Shown here: positions 40,579-48,389 of the stretch, piece by piece
Position numbering within the stretch: position 1 is the first letter of the stretch
How the letters are laid out: each line of letters opens with the position of its first letter
Position numbers and translations under genes: made by a program
Notes under the pieces: model-generated
Databases searched by the model: none
What the model saw: only the letters and a program-made list of their open reading frames with translations
What the model was told of the DNA's origin: nothing
Assembly (NCBI GenBank): GCA_026708115.1
Contig: JAPOVL010000047.1
Location: 115,740-179,739 of the forward strand
Direction: 5' to 3'
DNA: 64,000 bases
Origin: Chloroflexota bacterium
GTDB lineage: Bacteria; Chloroflexota; Anaerolineae; Aggregatilineales; Phototrophicaceae

Positions 40579-41094
40579 ATGTGGCGTTTTGCACAGGTCG
40601 GCATCGCATTAGGAGCCCTTGGCGTCATGTTATGCTTTATGGGTTTGTTCCCCGGTGTAACCGGCGCCGAGCCCACCGCCGGCATCGGCTTGGTTCAAGT
40701 GATCATGGTTCTGATGGGTTACAGCCTCTTGATTCTGGGCGCGCTAGTCTATCTCAAGTACACCTTTTACCTGGACGTGCCTTCGACCCTTGTGCAACAG
40801 ATCGGCACGCGCCTTGCCCTGACCGGCATCCTCTTTGCGGCGCTTTCCGGGCTGGCGGACATACTTGGTTTCGGCACCCATATCCGTGACGACGTCGTCG
40901 ATATTTTCTTTGGACAACTGCAAATGGTGGGCATACTGGCCAGCTTCGGTTTGTCTTCTTTTGGCGTGCTGGTCTATGTGCTGGCAGGCGCGCCCAAGGC
41001 GCGCCACGCGCCTGTCGAAGCCCTCAGCGATCGCATTTCCGGCGTCGATGATACGAGCGAAATCGTACTCCCTGAGCGCGACGATTCTGCCTAG
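40579..41094 (+). CDS. Four-helix membrane protein of unknown function
   Basis: A 171-residue protein with four hydrophobic helices (about residues 7-27, 40-62, 76-94 and 110-132) and a short acidic cytoplasmic tail. No family is recognised. The ATG is preceded by GGAGG inside the end of the dipeptidase gene, 6 nt downstream of its stop, so the two genes are likely co-translated. The topology is all it reveals. Confidence 0.6.
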   Translation: MWRFAQVGIALGALGVMLCFMGLFPGVTGAEPTAGIGLVQVIMVLMGYSLLILGALVYLKYTFYLDVPSTLVQQIGTRLALTGILFAALSGLADILGFGTHIRDDVVDIFFGQLQMVGILASFGLSSFGVLVYVLAGAPKARHAPVEALSDRISGVDDTSEIVLPERDDSA

Positions 41095-41176
41095 AGCTCC
41101 TGCCAGCAGGTGCTACGAGCGAAGACAGTGATTCCCTCGCGTCGCCAGACTATCTCAATCGCGTGGAGGCGTCGCC

Positions 41177-42334
41177 ATGCCAGGTGACTCGCCCAAGCTC
41201 CTATATGTGGCGAATATTCCGCGCTTTTTTCTGTCGCATCGCATGCCCTTGGCTTTGGCGGCGCGCCAAAGCGGCTACGACGTCCAGGTTGCTACATCTG
41301 TACAGGATAGCGACTCGGTCAAGAGCATCCTCGACCAGGATCTGCACCTGCATCCGATTCCGCTTAGCCAGCACGGCATGAATCCGCTTTCCGAATTGCG
41401 GACGATAAACGCGCTTAGGCGGCTCTATTCGGGGCTCAAGCCAGATCTGATCCATCACATCAGCATCAAGCCGGTCCTTTATGGCGGGATCGCCGCGCGT
41501 CTCACTCGCCAGCGCGCGATCATTCATGCCATGAGCGGCCTCGGCTACGTATTCGTGAGTGGGGACCTGCGAGCGTCGCTGCTGCGTCAAGTTACCCGCC
41601 CCTTGTTCCGATCGGTCACGGGGTGCGCCCACAACCGCATGATCTTTCAAAATGCCGACGATCGGCAATTCTTCCTGAAACATGGCATGATTTCCAGCGA
41701 AAAGGCCGTCTTGATCCGTGGCTCGGGCGTCGATGAAAACCTGTTTGCGCCACAGGCCGAGGCCTTGGATGAGTTGCCCGTCGTCTTGTTCGCTGGCAGG
41801 CTGCTCTGGCAAAAGGGCATCGGGGACTTCGTGGAAGTCGCGCGTCGACTGCGGGGCAGAGCGCGCTTCCGAGTAGTCGGCTACGAAGAAGCGACCAGCC
41901 CGCTCAACGTTTCCGCCACGCGCTTGCGATCCTGGGCCGACGAAGGATTGATCGAGTGGCTGGGAAAACGCGATGACATGCCGCAAGTTTACGCGAAGTC
42001 CAACATCGTCTGCCTGCCCTCAACCTACGGCGAGGGCGTGCCGAAAGTCCTTATTGAAGCCGCCGCTTGCGCTCGCGCCTGCGTGACGACCAATACGCCC
42101 GGCTGTCGTGAAATCGTGCGCAATGGCGAAAACGGACTTTTGCTTCCGCCAGGAGACCTAGATGCGCTAGCAGCGGCCCTCGAACGCTTGATACGTGATC
42201 CGGCCTTGCGTCAAGAAATGGGCGCCAAAGGCAGGCAAATCGTCCTAGAGGATTTTACCTTGCGGCAGGTTATTGAGGAAACGCTCGAACTGTACAAGGA
42301 GTTGCTCGACGCCGGAGGCTATTCTTGGTCGTAA
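41177..42334 (+). CDS. Glycosyltransferase family 4
   Basis: A 385-residue GT-B fold glycosyltransferase. N-terminal domain: YVANIPRFFLSHRMPLALAA and HHISIKPVLYGGIAARLT; C-terminal donor domain: VVLFAGRLLWQKGIGDFVEV, the E-x7-E motif in GEGVPKVLIEAAACARA, and the TPGCREIVRNGENGLLLPPG phosphate-binding region. This pattern is close to PglA-like or WbpX/WecB-neighbour transferases that build O-antigen or capsule from nucleotide-sugars. GGAGG lies 7 nt before the ATG. The stop overlaps the 3' end of the convergent DUF4013 gene by 16 nt. Confidence 0.88.
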   Translation: MPGDSPKLLYVANIPRFFLSHRMPLALAARQSGYDVQVATSVQDSDSVKSILDQDLHLHPIPLSQHGMNPLSELRTINALRRLYSGLKPDLIHHISIKPVLYGGIAARLTRQRAIIHAMSGLGYVFVSGDLRASLLRQVTRPLFRSVTGCAHNRMIFQNADDRQFFLKHGMISSEKAVLIRGSGVDENLFAPQAEALDELPVVLFAGRLLWQKGIGDFVEVARRLRGRARFRVVGYEEATSPLNVSATRLRSWADEGLIEWLGKRDDMPQVYAKSNIVCLPSTYGEGVPKVLIEAAACARACVTTNTPGCREIVRNGENGLLLPPGDLDALAAALERLIRDPALRQEMGAKGRQIVLEDFTLRQVIEETLELYKELLDAGGYSWS

Positions 42335-43137
42335 TCTGACTTGTTGTGGTGACGACGTCCAACAGGCGCGGAATTGTAGGCAAATTGGCCAATCAGATGC
42401 AGGCTTGACATGTATTGAAGTAGAAAGACCAGGACACCAACGCAAAATATGGCGATGTAGATCAGGTAGCTGTCAAACCTCAGCGACCTATCAATCCAGG
42501 TCATCGTCTGGACAAAGGCGTTATTGGCAATCACATAAGCCGCGTTCAGCAGAAGCAACCTGGCGATCAATCCCGCAAATGCCGACTTATTCCCTAGCAA
42601 GAACGCCAGATTCTGCGGGAATGCAAAGGCCGCGACCAATCGCCGCTCCATGCCGCTACGCGCCGCCGCCGACACAGATTCGCACGTGAAGACCAGTGCA
42701 AACACCAAGAGAGCCAGATCCCAAACTGGCCACTGCCGCGCCCCCAGCGGTGACAACGCTTGCAAGAGACCGATAATGAGCATGCCAAGCCCACCCCAAA
42801 CCAGGCGCGAAAACCAAAACCCAAGACCAGTTGCGGTATTCCAAAAGATATGCACGGGAGGTAAAGACCTGTAGCCCGCGCCAGCCTGCCGAATCACGTC
42901 CAAACCGTAGCCCATAAGCCAAGTGATGAAACAAGGGAATACCAGGATAAGTCCTGCAAGCCCAAGACCCTCCAAGATCCGGCCGTCGCGGCTCTCATAC
43001 TGCCAGGACGCTCTCATCTCCTCGCCGCGCTCGATCATTGATGCGAACGCAACCAAGGCAATGCCCAGAATAAGGACCATAGTTACGATCTTTGGCATGT
43101 TCTGGTAAGGATAACTAATCGCTCGTCGAAGGTTCAT
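42319..43137 (-). CDS. DUF4013-like membrane protein
   Basis: A 272-residue polytopic membrane protein with about six helices. The segment TWLMGYGLDVIRQAGAGYRS followed by LPPV corresponds to the GYxxxxxRxxxxG...LP signature of DUF4013 proteins. Function of the family is unknown; members occur in many bacteria and archaea. AAAGGATAATC precedes the ATG. Its 3' end overlaps the GT4 gene on the opposite strand by 16 nt. Confidence 0.7.
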   Translation of the reverse strand: MNLRRAISYPYQNMPKIVTMVLILGIALVAFASMIERGEEMRASWQYESRDGRILEGLGLAGLILVFPCFITWLMGYGLDVIRQAGAGYRSLPPVHIFWNTATGLGFWFSRLVWGGLGMLIIGLLQALSPLGARQWPVWDLALLVFALVFTCESVSAAARSGMERRLVAAFAFPQNLAFLLGNKSAFAGLIARLLLLNAAYVIANNAFVQTMTWIDRSLRFDSYLIYIAIFCVGVLVFLLQYMSSLHLIGQFAYNSAPVGRRHHNKSDYDQE

Positions 43138-43278
43138 GATTATCCTTTCGTGTTTGACGCAAAGGCCGCTCGGAATAGTTTACCTGCTCTATACCACCAA
43201 CTATACAACGTTCGAGCGCAATCTTCCCACTTATTGCCTTTAGCGCGGGAATCGCGCTGGCCTGGCCGAAGACACGGC

Positions 43279-43953
43279 TCAGCCCGGCGTGCATGCCTCC
43301 GCCGCCGCCCGATGCGCCATGCGAATCGGCAGCGGCAGCCTGAACTTGGGCGTGCAAGCCAGCACCAATTGAACCGCGCTTTCCATATCCGCCAAATGAC
43401 CAACCGATACGTAGATCGGTTTCACATTCTGCCGAGTGCGAAGCACAAATCCCACTTCTTCGCCTTGATACGTTACAGTTGCCCTGCTGCCCTTGGCATT
43501 GGCCGGCTGCTGATACGCGCCGATGAAATGCCGTTTGCCGCAACCAATCGTCGGGCGCCCCAGCCACAAACCCATATGCGCGGCGATGCCCATGCGGCGC
43601 GGGTGCATTTGCCCCATGCCGTCGAAGATGAAGACATCGGGCTCATGTCGCAGTTTACGGAAAGCAGCCGCCAGCGCCGGTCCCTCGCGAAAGGCCAAGA
43701 GACCCGGGATATAGGGATAAGTCGTCGCTTGCTGCCAGCAAACGGTCTCAATTTTTTCCAATTCAGGAAAACTCAGGACAACCACACAAGCGCAGGTCAG
43801 CCCGCTCTTGACGCTAACATCGACGCCTGCAACTGTACGAATACGGTTGAGGTCTAGGGGACTGGCGCTGTCCAATTGCGTCGCCAGCTTTTTTTGCAGG
43901 GCTATGGCATCTTTCGGGCGCAGATCCCAGTCATGCAATTGCCGGATTTCCAT
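43279..43953 (-). CDS. nfi: Endonuclease V (deoxyinosine 3'-endonuclease)
   Basis: Cuts DNA (or RNA) one nucleotide 3' of deoxyinosine and starts repair. The 224-residue protein shows the whole family core: VAGVDVSVK (first catalytic Asp), PYIPGLLAFREGPAL (wedge residues and catalytic Glu), DVFIFDGMGQMHPRRMGIAA (second Asp) and PTIGCGKRHFIG (Lys), then YVSVGHLADMESAVQLVL. The usual SPGH is SVGH here. ATG at 43953 (MEIRQLHDWD) is chosen; the open frame runs 20 codons further to a TTG without support. It is a monocistronic gene between a DUF4013 gene and rpoD. Confidence 0.9.
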   Translation of the reverse strand: MEIRQLHDWDLRPKDAIALQKKLATQLDSASPLDLNRIRTVAGVDVSVKSGLTCACVVVLSFPELEKIETVCWQQATTYPYIPGLLAFREGPALAAAFRKLRHEPDVFIFDGMGQMHPRRMGIAAHMGLWLGRPTIGCGKRHFIGAYQQPANAKGSRATVTYQGEEVGFVLRTRQNVKPIYVSVGHLADMESAVQLVLACTPKFRLPLPIRMAHRAAAEACTPG

Positions 43954-44020
43954 GGATGAACGAGGCTGGATAAGCCGATACCCTTGATCGTGTAAACCGC
44001 GTCGCGCATGCAAAGAGAAC

Positions 44021-44064
44021 GTTTGCGACTTTGCGCGAGCGCGACATGCCTGTGACCTTTTCGC
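44021..44064 (-). repeat. Short element 3' of rpoD (family C, copy 1)
   Basis: Aligns without gaps to 55601-55644 over 44 nt with about six mismatches; the core GAGCGCGACATGCCTGTGAC is identical. Both copies lie within 20 nt after the stop codon of a minus-strand gene. No strong hairpin or T-tract. Confidence 0.7.
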
Positions 44065-44077
44065 TGCCGCCGAACGA

Positions 44078-45643
44078 CTACATTTCCAGGTAGTCGCGCA
44101 ATTGACGCGAGCGCGTAGGATGGCGCAGCTTGCGCAGGGCCTTCGCTTCGATCTGACGGATGCGCTCGCGCGTTACCCCAAAAAAGCGGCCCACTTCTTC
44201 AAGTGTATTATCCTGGCCATCGAGCAAACCGAAACGCATTTCCAGCACGTGCCGTTCCCGTTCGCTCAACACGCCGAGCGCCGAACGTATCTGTTCCTTG
44301 AGCAATTGGCGGCTGGCGGCGTCCACCGGTCCCGGCAGATTGTCGTCCGGGATGAAGTCGCCAAGCTGGCTGCTGTCTTCTTGACCCACTGGCATATCAA
44401 GGCTCATCGGCTCTTGGCTGATGCGCATGATCTTGCGCACTTTCTGCGCGGCCCGGCGCAACTTGCGATTCAAATTGCTATCGAGGGGAACGCCGTCACG
44501 CCTTCGCTGTTTGATGGCTTCGCGATCCTCATCGGTTAAAAAGTCCATTTCCAGCGCGATCTGTTCCGGCGTCGGTTCCGCGCCCAGCGTTTGCAGCAGG
44601 TCGCGTTGCACGCGCATTAGCCGATTGATCGTTTCGACCATATGCACGGGAATACGGATTGTACGCGCCTGATCGGCAATCGCTCGGCTTATCGCTTGCC
44701 GGATCCACCAGGTCGCATAAGTGCTGAATTTGTAGCCCTTGGTGTGATCAAATTTGTTAACCGCGCGCAGCAGACCCAGGTTGCCCTCTTGAATCAGATC
44801 CAGGAAACTGATGCCCCGCCCCATGTATCGCTTCGCCACGCTGACAACCAGGCGCAGATTCGCTCGCGTAAGATCTTCTATCGCCAAAGCGGCTTGACTC
44901 TCTACCTGCTCCTGCTGCTGCTTTGCCAAGTCGATCGGGTCAATCGTATCTTCGATCCAACTGTCAAACTCGTCGAAGGCTGGCAATCCATGCTCACGGT
45001 GAAAATGCAGGCGCATGTGCATTTGATGTTCGATCGGAAACAGGAACAAGGCATGTACAATTTCGAATAGCAACTGGGCGACGCCGGTCCAGGCCTCATT
45101 GCGACCCCATTGGCGTTGCGTGAGGTAATGTCGAATGTAGGACTCTTCCTCCATATTCCAATTGCTAATTATCGCTTGCACCTCGTAAAGCACCTTGAGA
45201 AAATCTGGCATTTCCACGTCAAAGGGCTGCGTGACATCGTGGAGTTTTTGCCAGTTTGCGCTTAGCTTTCGATAGGCAAATCGCTCCACATCCAGGTGAT
45301 TGGGATCGCGCTTGCCCTCTTGCCTGTTGTCCAGACTCATCAATTCGTCTCGCAGCGCTTCCAGCTGTTGCTCGGCGGCAATCTGCGCGCTTAACCACAT
45401 TTCGCGGTTGCTGTCCAGCAGCGGTACCTGACCTATTTCCTTCAGATACATGCGCACCGGATCATCGGAAAGCGGCATATTGTCGAAGGCGCCTCCCCTA
45501 GTCGTTTCACCGCTGGCGATGTCATCATCATAGTCCGAACGGGATAGGCTGCCAGTCGTATCATCAGTATCCGACAGCAAGCGACGCTCGTCGGTGTCTT
45601 CATAGTTGCTGTATTGTCGGACGCTCTTTTTTCTACCTGCCAT
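44078..45643 (-). CDS. rpoD: Principal RNA polymerase sigma factor (sigma-70, RpoD/SigA)
   Basis: A 521-residue group 1 sigma factor. Region 1.2 starts at DPVRMYLKEIGQVPLL (~res 60); a non-conserved acidic insert (~res 95-245) follows; regions 2.1-2.4 are ANLRLVVSVAKRYMGRGISF, LDLIQEGNLGLLRAVNKFD and KFSTYATWWIRQAISRAIAD; region 3 follows; region 4.2 is TLEEVGRFFGVTRERIRQIE. All promoter-contact segments are intact, so it should recognise TTGACA/TATAAT promoters, consistent with those found in this window. It follows dnaG by 87 nt on the same strand, recalling the dnaG-rpoD order of the macromolecular synthesis operon. Confidence 0.96.
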   Translation of the reverse strand: MAGRKKSVRQYSNYEDTDERRLLSDTDDTTGSLSRSDYDDDIASGETTRGGAFDNMPLSDDPVRMYLKEIGQVPLLDSNREMWLSAQIAAEQQLEALRDELMSLDNRQEGKRDPNHLDVERFAYRKLSANWQKLHDVTQPFDVEMPDFLKVLYEVQAIISNWNMEEESYIRHYLTQRQWGRNEAWTGVAQLLFEIVHALFLFPIEHQMHMRLHFHREHGLPAFDEFDSWIEDTIDPIDLAKQQQEQVESQAALAIEDLTRANLRLVVSVAKRYMGRGISFLDLIQEGNLGLLRAVNKFDHTKGYKFSTYATWWIRQAISRAIADQARTIRIPVHMVETINRLMRVQRDLLQTLGAEPTPEQIALEMDFLTDEDREAIKQRRRDGVPLDSNLNRKLRRAAQKVRKIMRISQEPMSLDMPVGQEDSSQLGDFIPDDNLPGPVDAASRQLLKEQIRSALGVLSERERHVLEMRFGLLDGQDNTLEEVGRFFGVTRERIRQIEAKALRKLRHPTRSRQLRDYLEM

Positions 45644-45730
45644 CAGTCATCCCGCTCCCGCTATGCCCCCGACCCATGCATATGGCATAGCAACTGGCCC
45701 TTGTTCGCTTTCGTACAGCTATTCGAGGCA

Positions 45731-47788
45731 TCAAGTGACTGCCAAATCGAGCCGCGCCTTCGCGGTCATCGATAACATGATCTTCTGGCTGAGCTCGTCC
45801 CTTTGCGCCTGATCGAGATCGGCAGTAGAACTCGCTTCTTCCTGCAAATACTGCATTTCGACCCGCTCCTGCTCGAGGCGCTCCAAACGCAGGCGCAATG
45901 CCCTGTTTATTAACTCATTCTGTAAGTCACCACCTTGGATCCGCTCGCCCCGACTCCGGCTGTAAATGTCTTGCAAATCTACCCGGTAAGTTCCCTGGGA
46001 AAGCGAGCGAATCGCCGCTGGGTCTTCGCTTAACAGCGATCGATACTCCATCTGCAACTCTCCGGCAAGCGCCGCGCCGATGTAGTCCAGAGGCTCTTTC
46101 TCGTCTTGCGACATCGCGTCTTGCAAGTGCGCCATCAAGATGCGGAATTGACTCCCCGTGAAATCCTCAACGCACAGGTCACAAAGTGGCCCGTTGAGCA
46201 AGTTTTCGTCATTGCCCGCCAATTCACGCAACTTGCGATTGACCTGGGACAGCAGATCGGGATTCCTGAACAGCAAGCTCAGGCAATAGGGTTCGCTAGC
46301 GCGGACCTGCGCTAGGGCTATCGTTCCCGCAGTATCCCCCCCTGCGCCATTATCGCGCGGAGCCGTTTCGTCCTCGTTGTCCCAGTACTCCGGTGGCGGA
46401 AGCTCCGATTCCGCATCCATCTCGAGCGGCGCGATGTCTTCGCGCGCGGCCAGGCCGCCAGAGCCCGGCATTTGAGCTTGTTCGCGCTGCGACCACGTCA
46501 ACAGATCACGTTCGCTTATGCGCAGGCGGCGCGCCAACTTCTGCACATTTTCCCGCTGATAAAGATTGTCTTCGGAAGCGATCAAAATCGGCAGCACTTC
46601 CTTTGCAAGCCGCTGCCTGGCTTGCAGGGTCGCGCCTCCGCTCAAACCGGCCGTCTCCATGTCTATTACGAAGTCGGCCACCTCCTGCGCGGATTCCACC
46701 AAAGCGCCCCACTCATCCGGCGATTCTCGCAAGAAATCATCCGGGTCCTTCCCGAACGGCACTTGCAGAATCCGAATATCGATCGACAGTCTACCGGCAA
46801 AATCCCGCTGCAGCGTCTGTCGAGCCACCTCCAGACTGCGGCGCGTCGCGCTTTGACCCGCTTCATCGGCATCGAGCGCCATGACTATTCTGCGCGCATA
46901 ACGCGGCGTCAGACGACGAATCTGCGCCTCGGTCATCGCCGTACCCATTTGCGCCACCACGTTGCGATAGCCGGCTTGGTGCGCTTGAATCACGTCCATA
47001 TAGCCCTCGACGACGACAGCCGTGCCCGTCTCGCGTATGGCCGCTTTGGCGCTATCCAGTCCAAAGAGCAGGCGACTCTTGTCGAACAGCGCGGTCTGTG
47101 GCGAGTTGATATATTTGGCCGAGTCATCCGAGCTTAGCGCGCGTCCGCCAAAACCGACCATCCGGCCGCGCTCATCGCGGATCGGGATCATCAGGCGATT
47201 ACGAAACCGGTCGTAGACGCGACCATTATCGTTGCGTACGGCCAAGCCGGCATCAATGATCTCGTCTTCGCTGTGACCCAAAGCGCCCAAGCCCTGCAAT
47301 GCGAAGTTCCAACTATTGGGCGCGTAGCCAAAATCAAAAGTTTCGATAGTTTCCGGGGTCAAGCCACGCTTTTTGCGCACGTATCCCAAAACTGCGTTCG
47401 CGCCGGGATGCTGTAGCTGCTTCTGGTACATTTCGGCAGCGCTCGCAAGCAGCCCGCGCAGGCGCTCCAACTCATCGCTGCGGGTCCGCTGCTGCGGCGT
47501 CTGTTGCCGAAGCTGCACCCCGGCCTCTTGAGCCAGCTCTTGCAGCGCCTCTTTGAAGTCCCAGCCCTGGATCTTCTGCGCGAAAGTGAAGAGATCGCCG
47601 CCCTCGGAGCAAGCGCCAAAGCAGTGCCAGGTCTGGCGTTCCGGATTGACCACAAACGAGGGCGTTTTCTCATTATGAAAAGGGCAGCAAGCTTTGTGGT
47701 TGCGCCCCGCCTTCTTCAACGAAGGCACAAACCGCTGCACATAGCTGACAATGTCGATGCGTGATTTGATCTCATCCGTCACGGACAT
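45731..47788 (-). CDS. dnaG: DNA primase DnaG
   Basis: Makes RNA primers for replication. The 685-residue protein has an N-terminal zinc finger (CPFHNEKTPSF, then WHCFGACSEGGDLF), the RNA polymerase core with YAPNSWNFAL, IMIPIRDERGRMVGFGGRAL-like segment, and the TOPRIM domain VVVEGYMDVIQAHQAG...IVMALDADEAGQ. The second half of the zinc finger has C-x3-C (CFGAC) instead of the usual C-x2-C. The C-terminal helicase-binding domain (~res 480-685) includes an acidic linker. Next gene is rpoD. Upstream is a 600-nt gene-free repeat region. Confidence 0.96.
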   Translation of the reverse strand: MSVTDEIKSRIDIVSYVQRFVPSLKKAGRNHKACCPFHNEKTPSFVVNPERQTWHCFGACSEGGDLFTFAQKIQGWDFKEALQELAQEAGVQLRQQTPQQRTRSDELERLRGLLASAAEMYQKQLQHPGANAVLGYVRKKRGLTPETIETFDFGYAPNSWNFALQGLGALGHSEDEIIDAGLAVRNDNGRVYDRFRNRLMIPIRDERGRMVGFGGRALSSDDSAKYINSPQTALFDKSRLLFGLDSAKAAIRETGTAVVVEGYMDVIQAHQAGYRNVVAQMGTAMTEAQIRRLTPRYARRIVMALDADEAGQSATRRSLEVARQTLQRDFAGRLSIDIRILQVPFGKDPDDFLRESPDEWGALVESAQEVADFVIDMETAGLSGGATLQARQRLAKEVLPILIASEDNLYQRENVQKLARRLRISERDLLTWSQREQAQMPGSGGLAAREDIAPLEMDAESELPPPEYWDNEDETAPRDNGAGGDTAGTIALAQVRASEPYCLSLLFRNPDLLSQVNRKLRELAGNDENLLNGPLCDLCVEDFTGSQFRILMAHLQDAMSQDEKEPLDYIGAALAGELQMEYRSLLSEDPAAIRSLSQGTYRVDLQDIYSRSRGERIQGGDLQNELINRALRLRLERLEQERVEMQYLQEEASSTADLDQAQRDELSQKIMLSMTAKARLDLAVT

Positions 47789-47936
47789 GGACGAGCCGCC
47801 CCCAAAACGTACCGAGTGTCGAGTATAACTTTGCTAGTCGCCAGATGCCATAGCAAGGCGACAGGAAGTGTATCCTTTTCGGTTGAAATTCTTGCGTCCC
47901 CGCGTCAAATCTTCGCTATAGGTCCCTCATCCAAAA

Positions 47937-48293
47937 TGAAGACTATCCGTAGGGGCGGCCTATCAGGTCGCCCGAAACATACCACACCTGCTGTCATTTT
48001 CTATTTCAACCGACTTCGATACACTACCGGCGACAAGGTTGGAAGATTGAAGTAGTCCCAATAAAGCATTGCGAAAAAGTCTCATTTGTAGCAAAAGTTC
48101 TGTATGTAATCCCAGTCCCGCCGAATGCGCTCCCCCTCCGAAGGACTGTGTCTACGCGCCCCTGATGCTTCGGGGTTTCCGTCCCCCCATTGAGCGCGCG
48201 GTGGGAATGAGGTGGGCACAGGGCCGGGGGTGGGCTTGAATAAAGGCATTCCGCATTCTCATTACTTGCTTGGTATTACTTATACCATGGTAT
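47937..48293 (+). repeat. Repeat-rich gap between dnaG and the GlyRS gene
   Basis: A 601-nt gene-free region. It contains GTAGGGGCGGCCTATCAGG (from 47949), a second copy of repeat family A (48061-48276) interrupted in the middle by ~80 nt containing GTGTCTACGCG, and a perfect 12-nt palindrome ATACCATGGTAT (48282-48293). I see no gene or RNA gene here. Confidence 0.7.
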
Positions 48294-48389
48294 GCTGTTA
48301 ATTATGCCCAGTTATCTTGCGGACGCAAGCACTTGTCACCCATTTTGGCTTTCGAAATACATCCCAATATTGGACCCGCCGGGCAAAAC

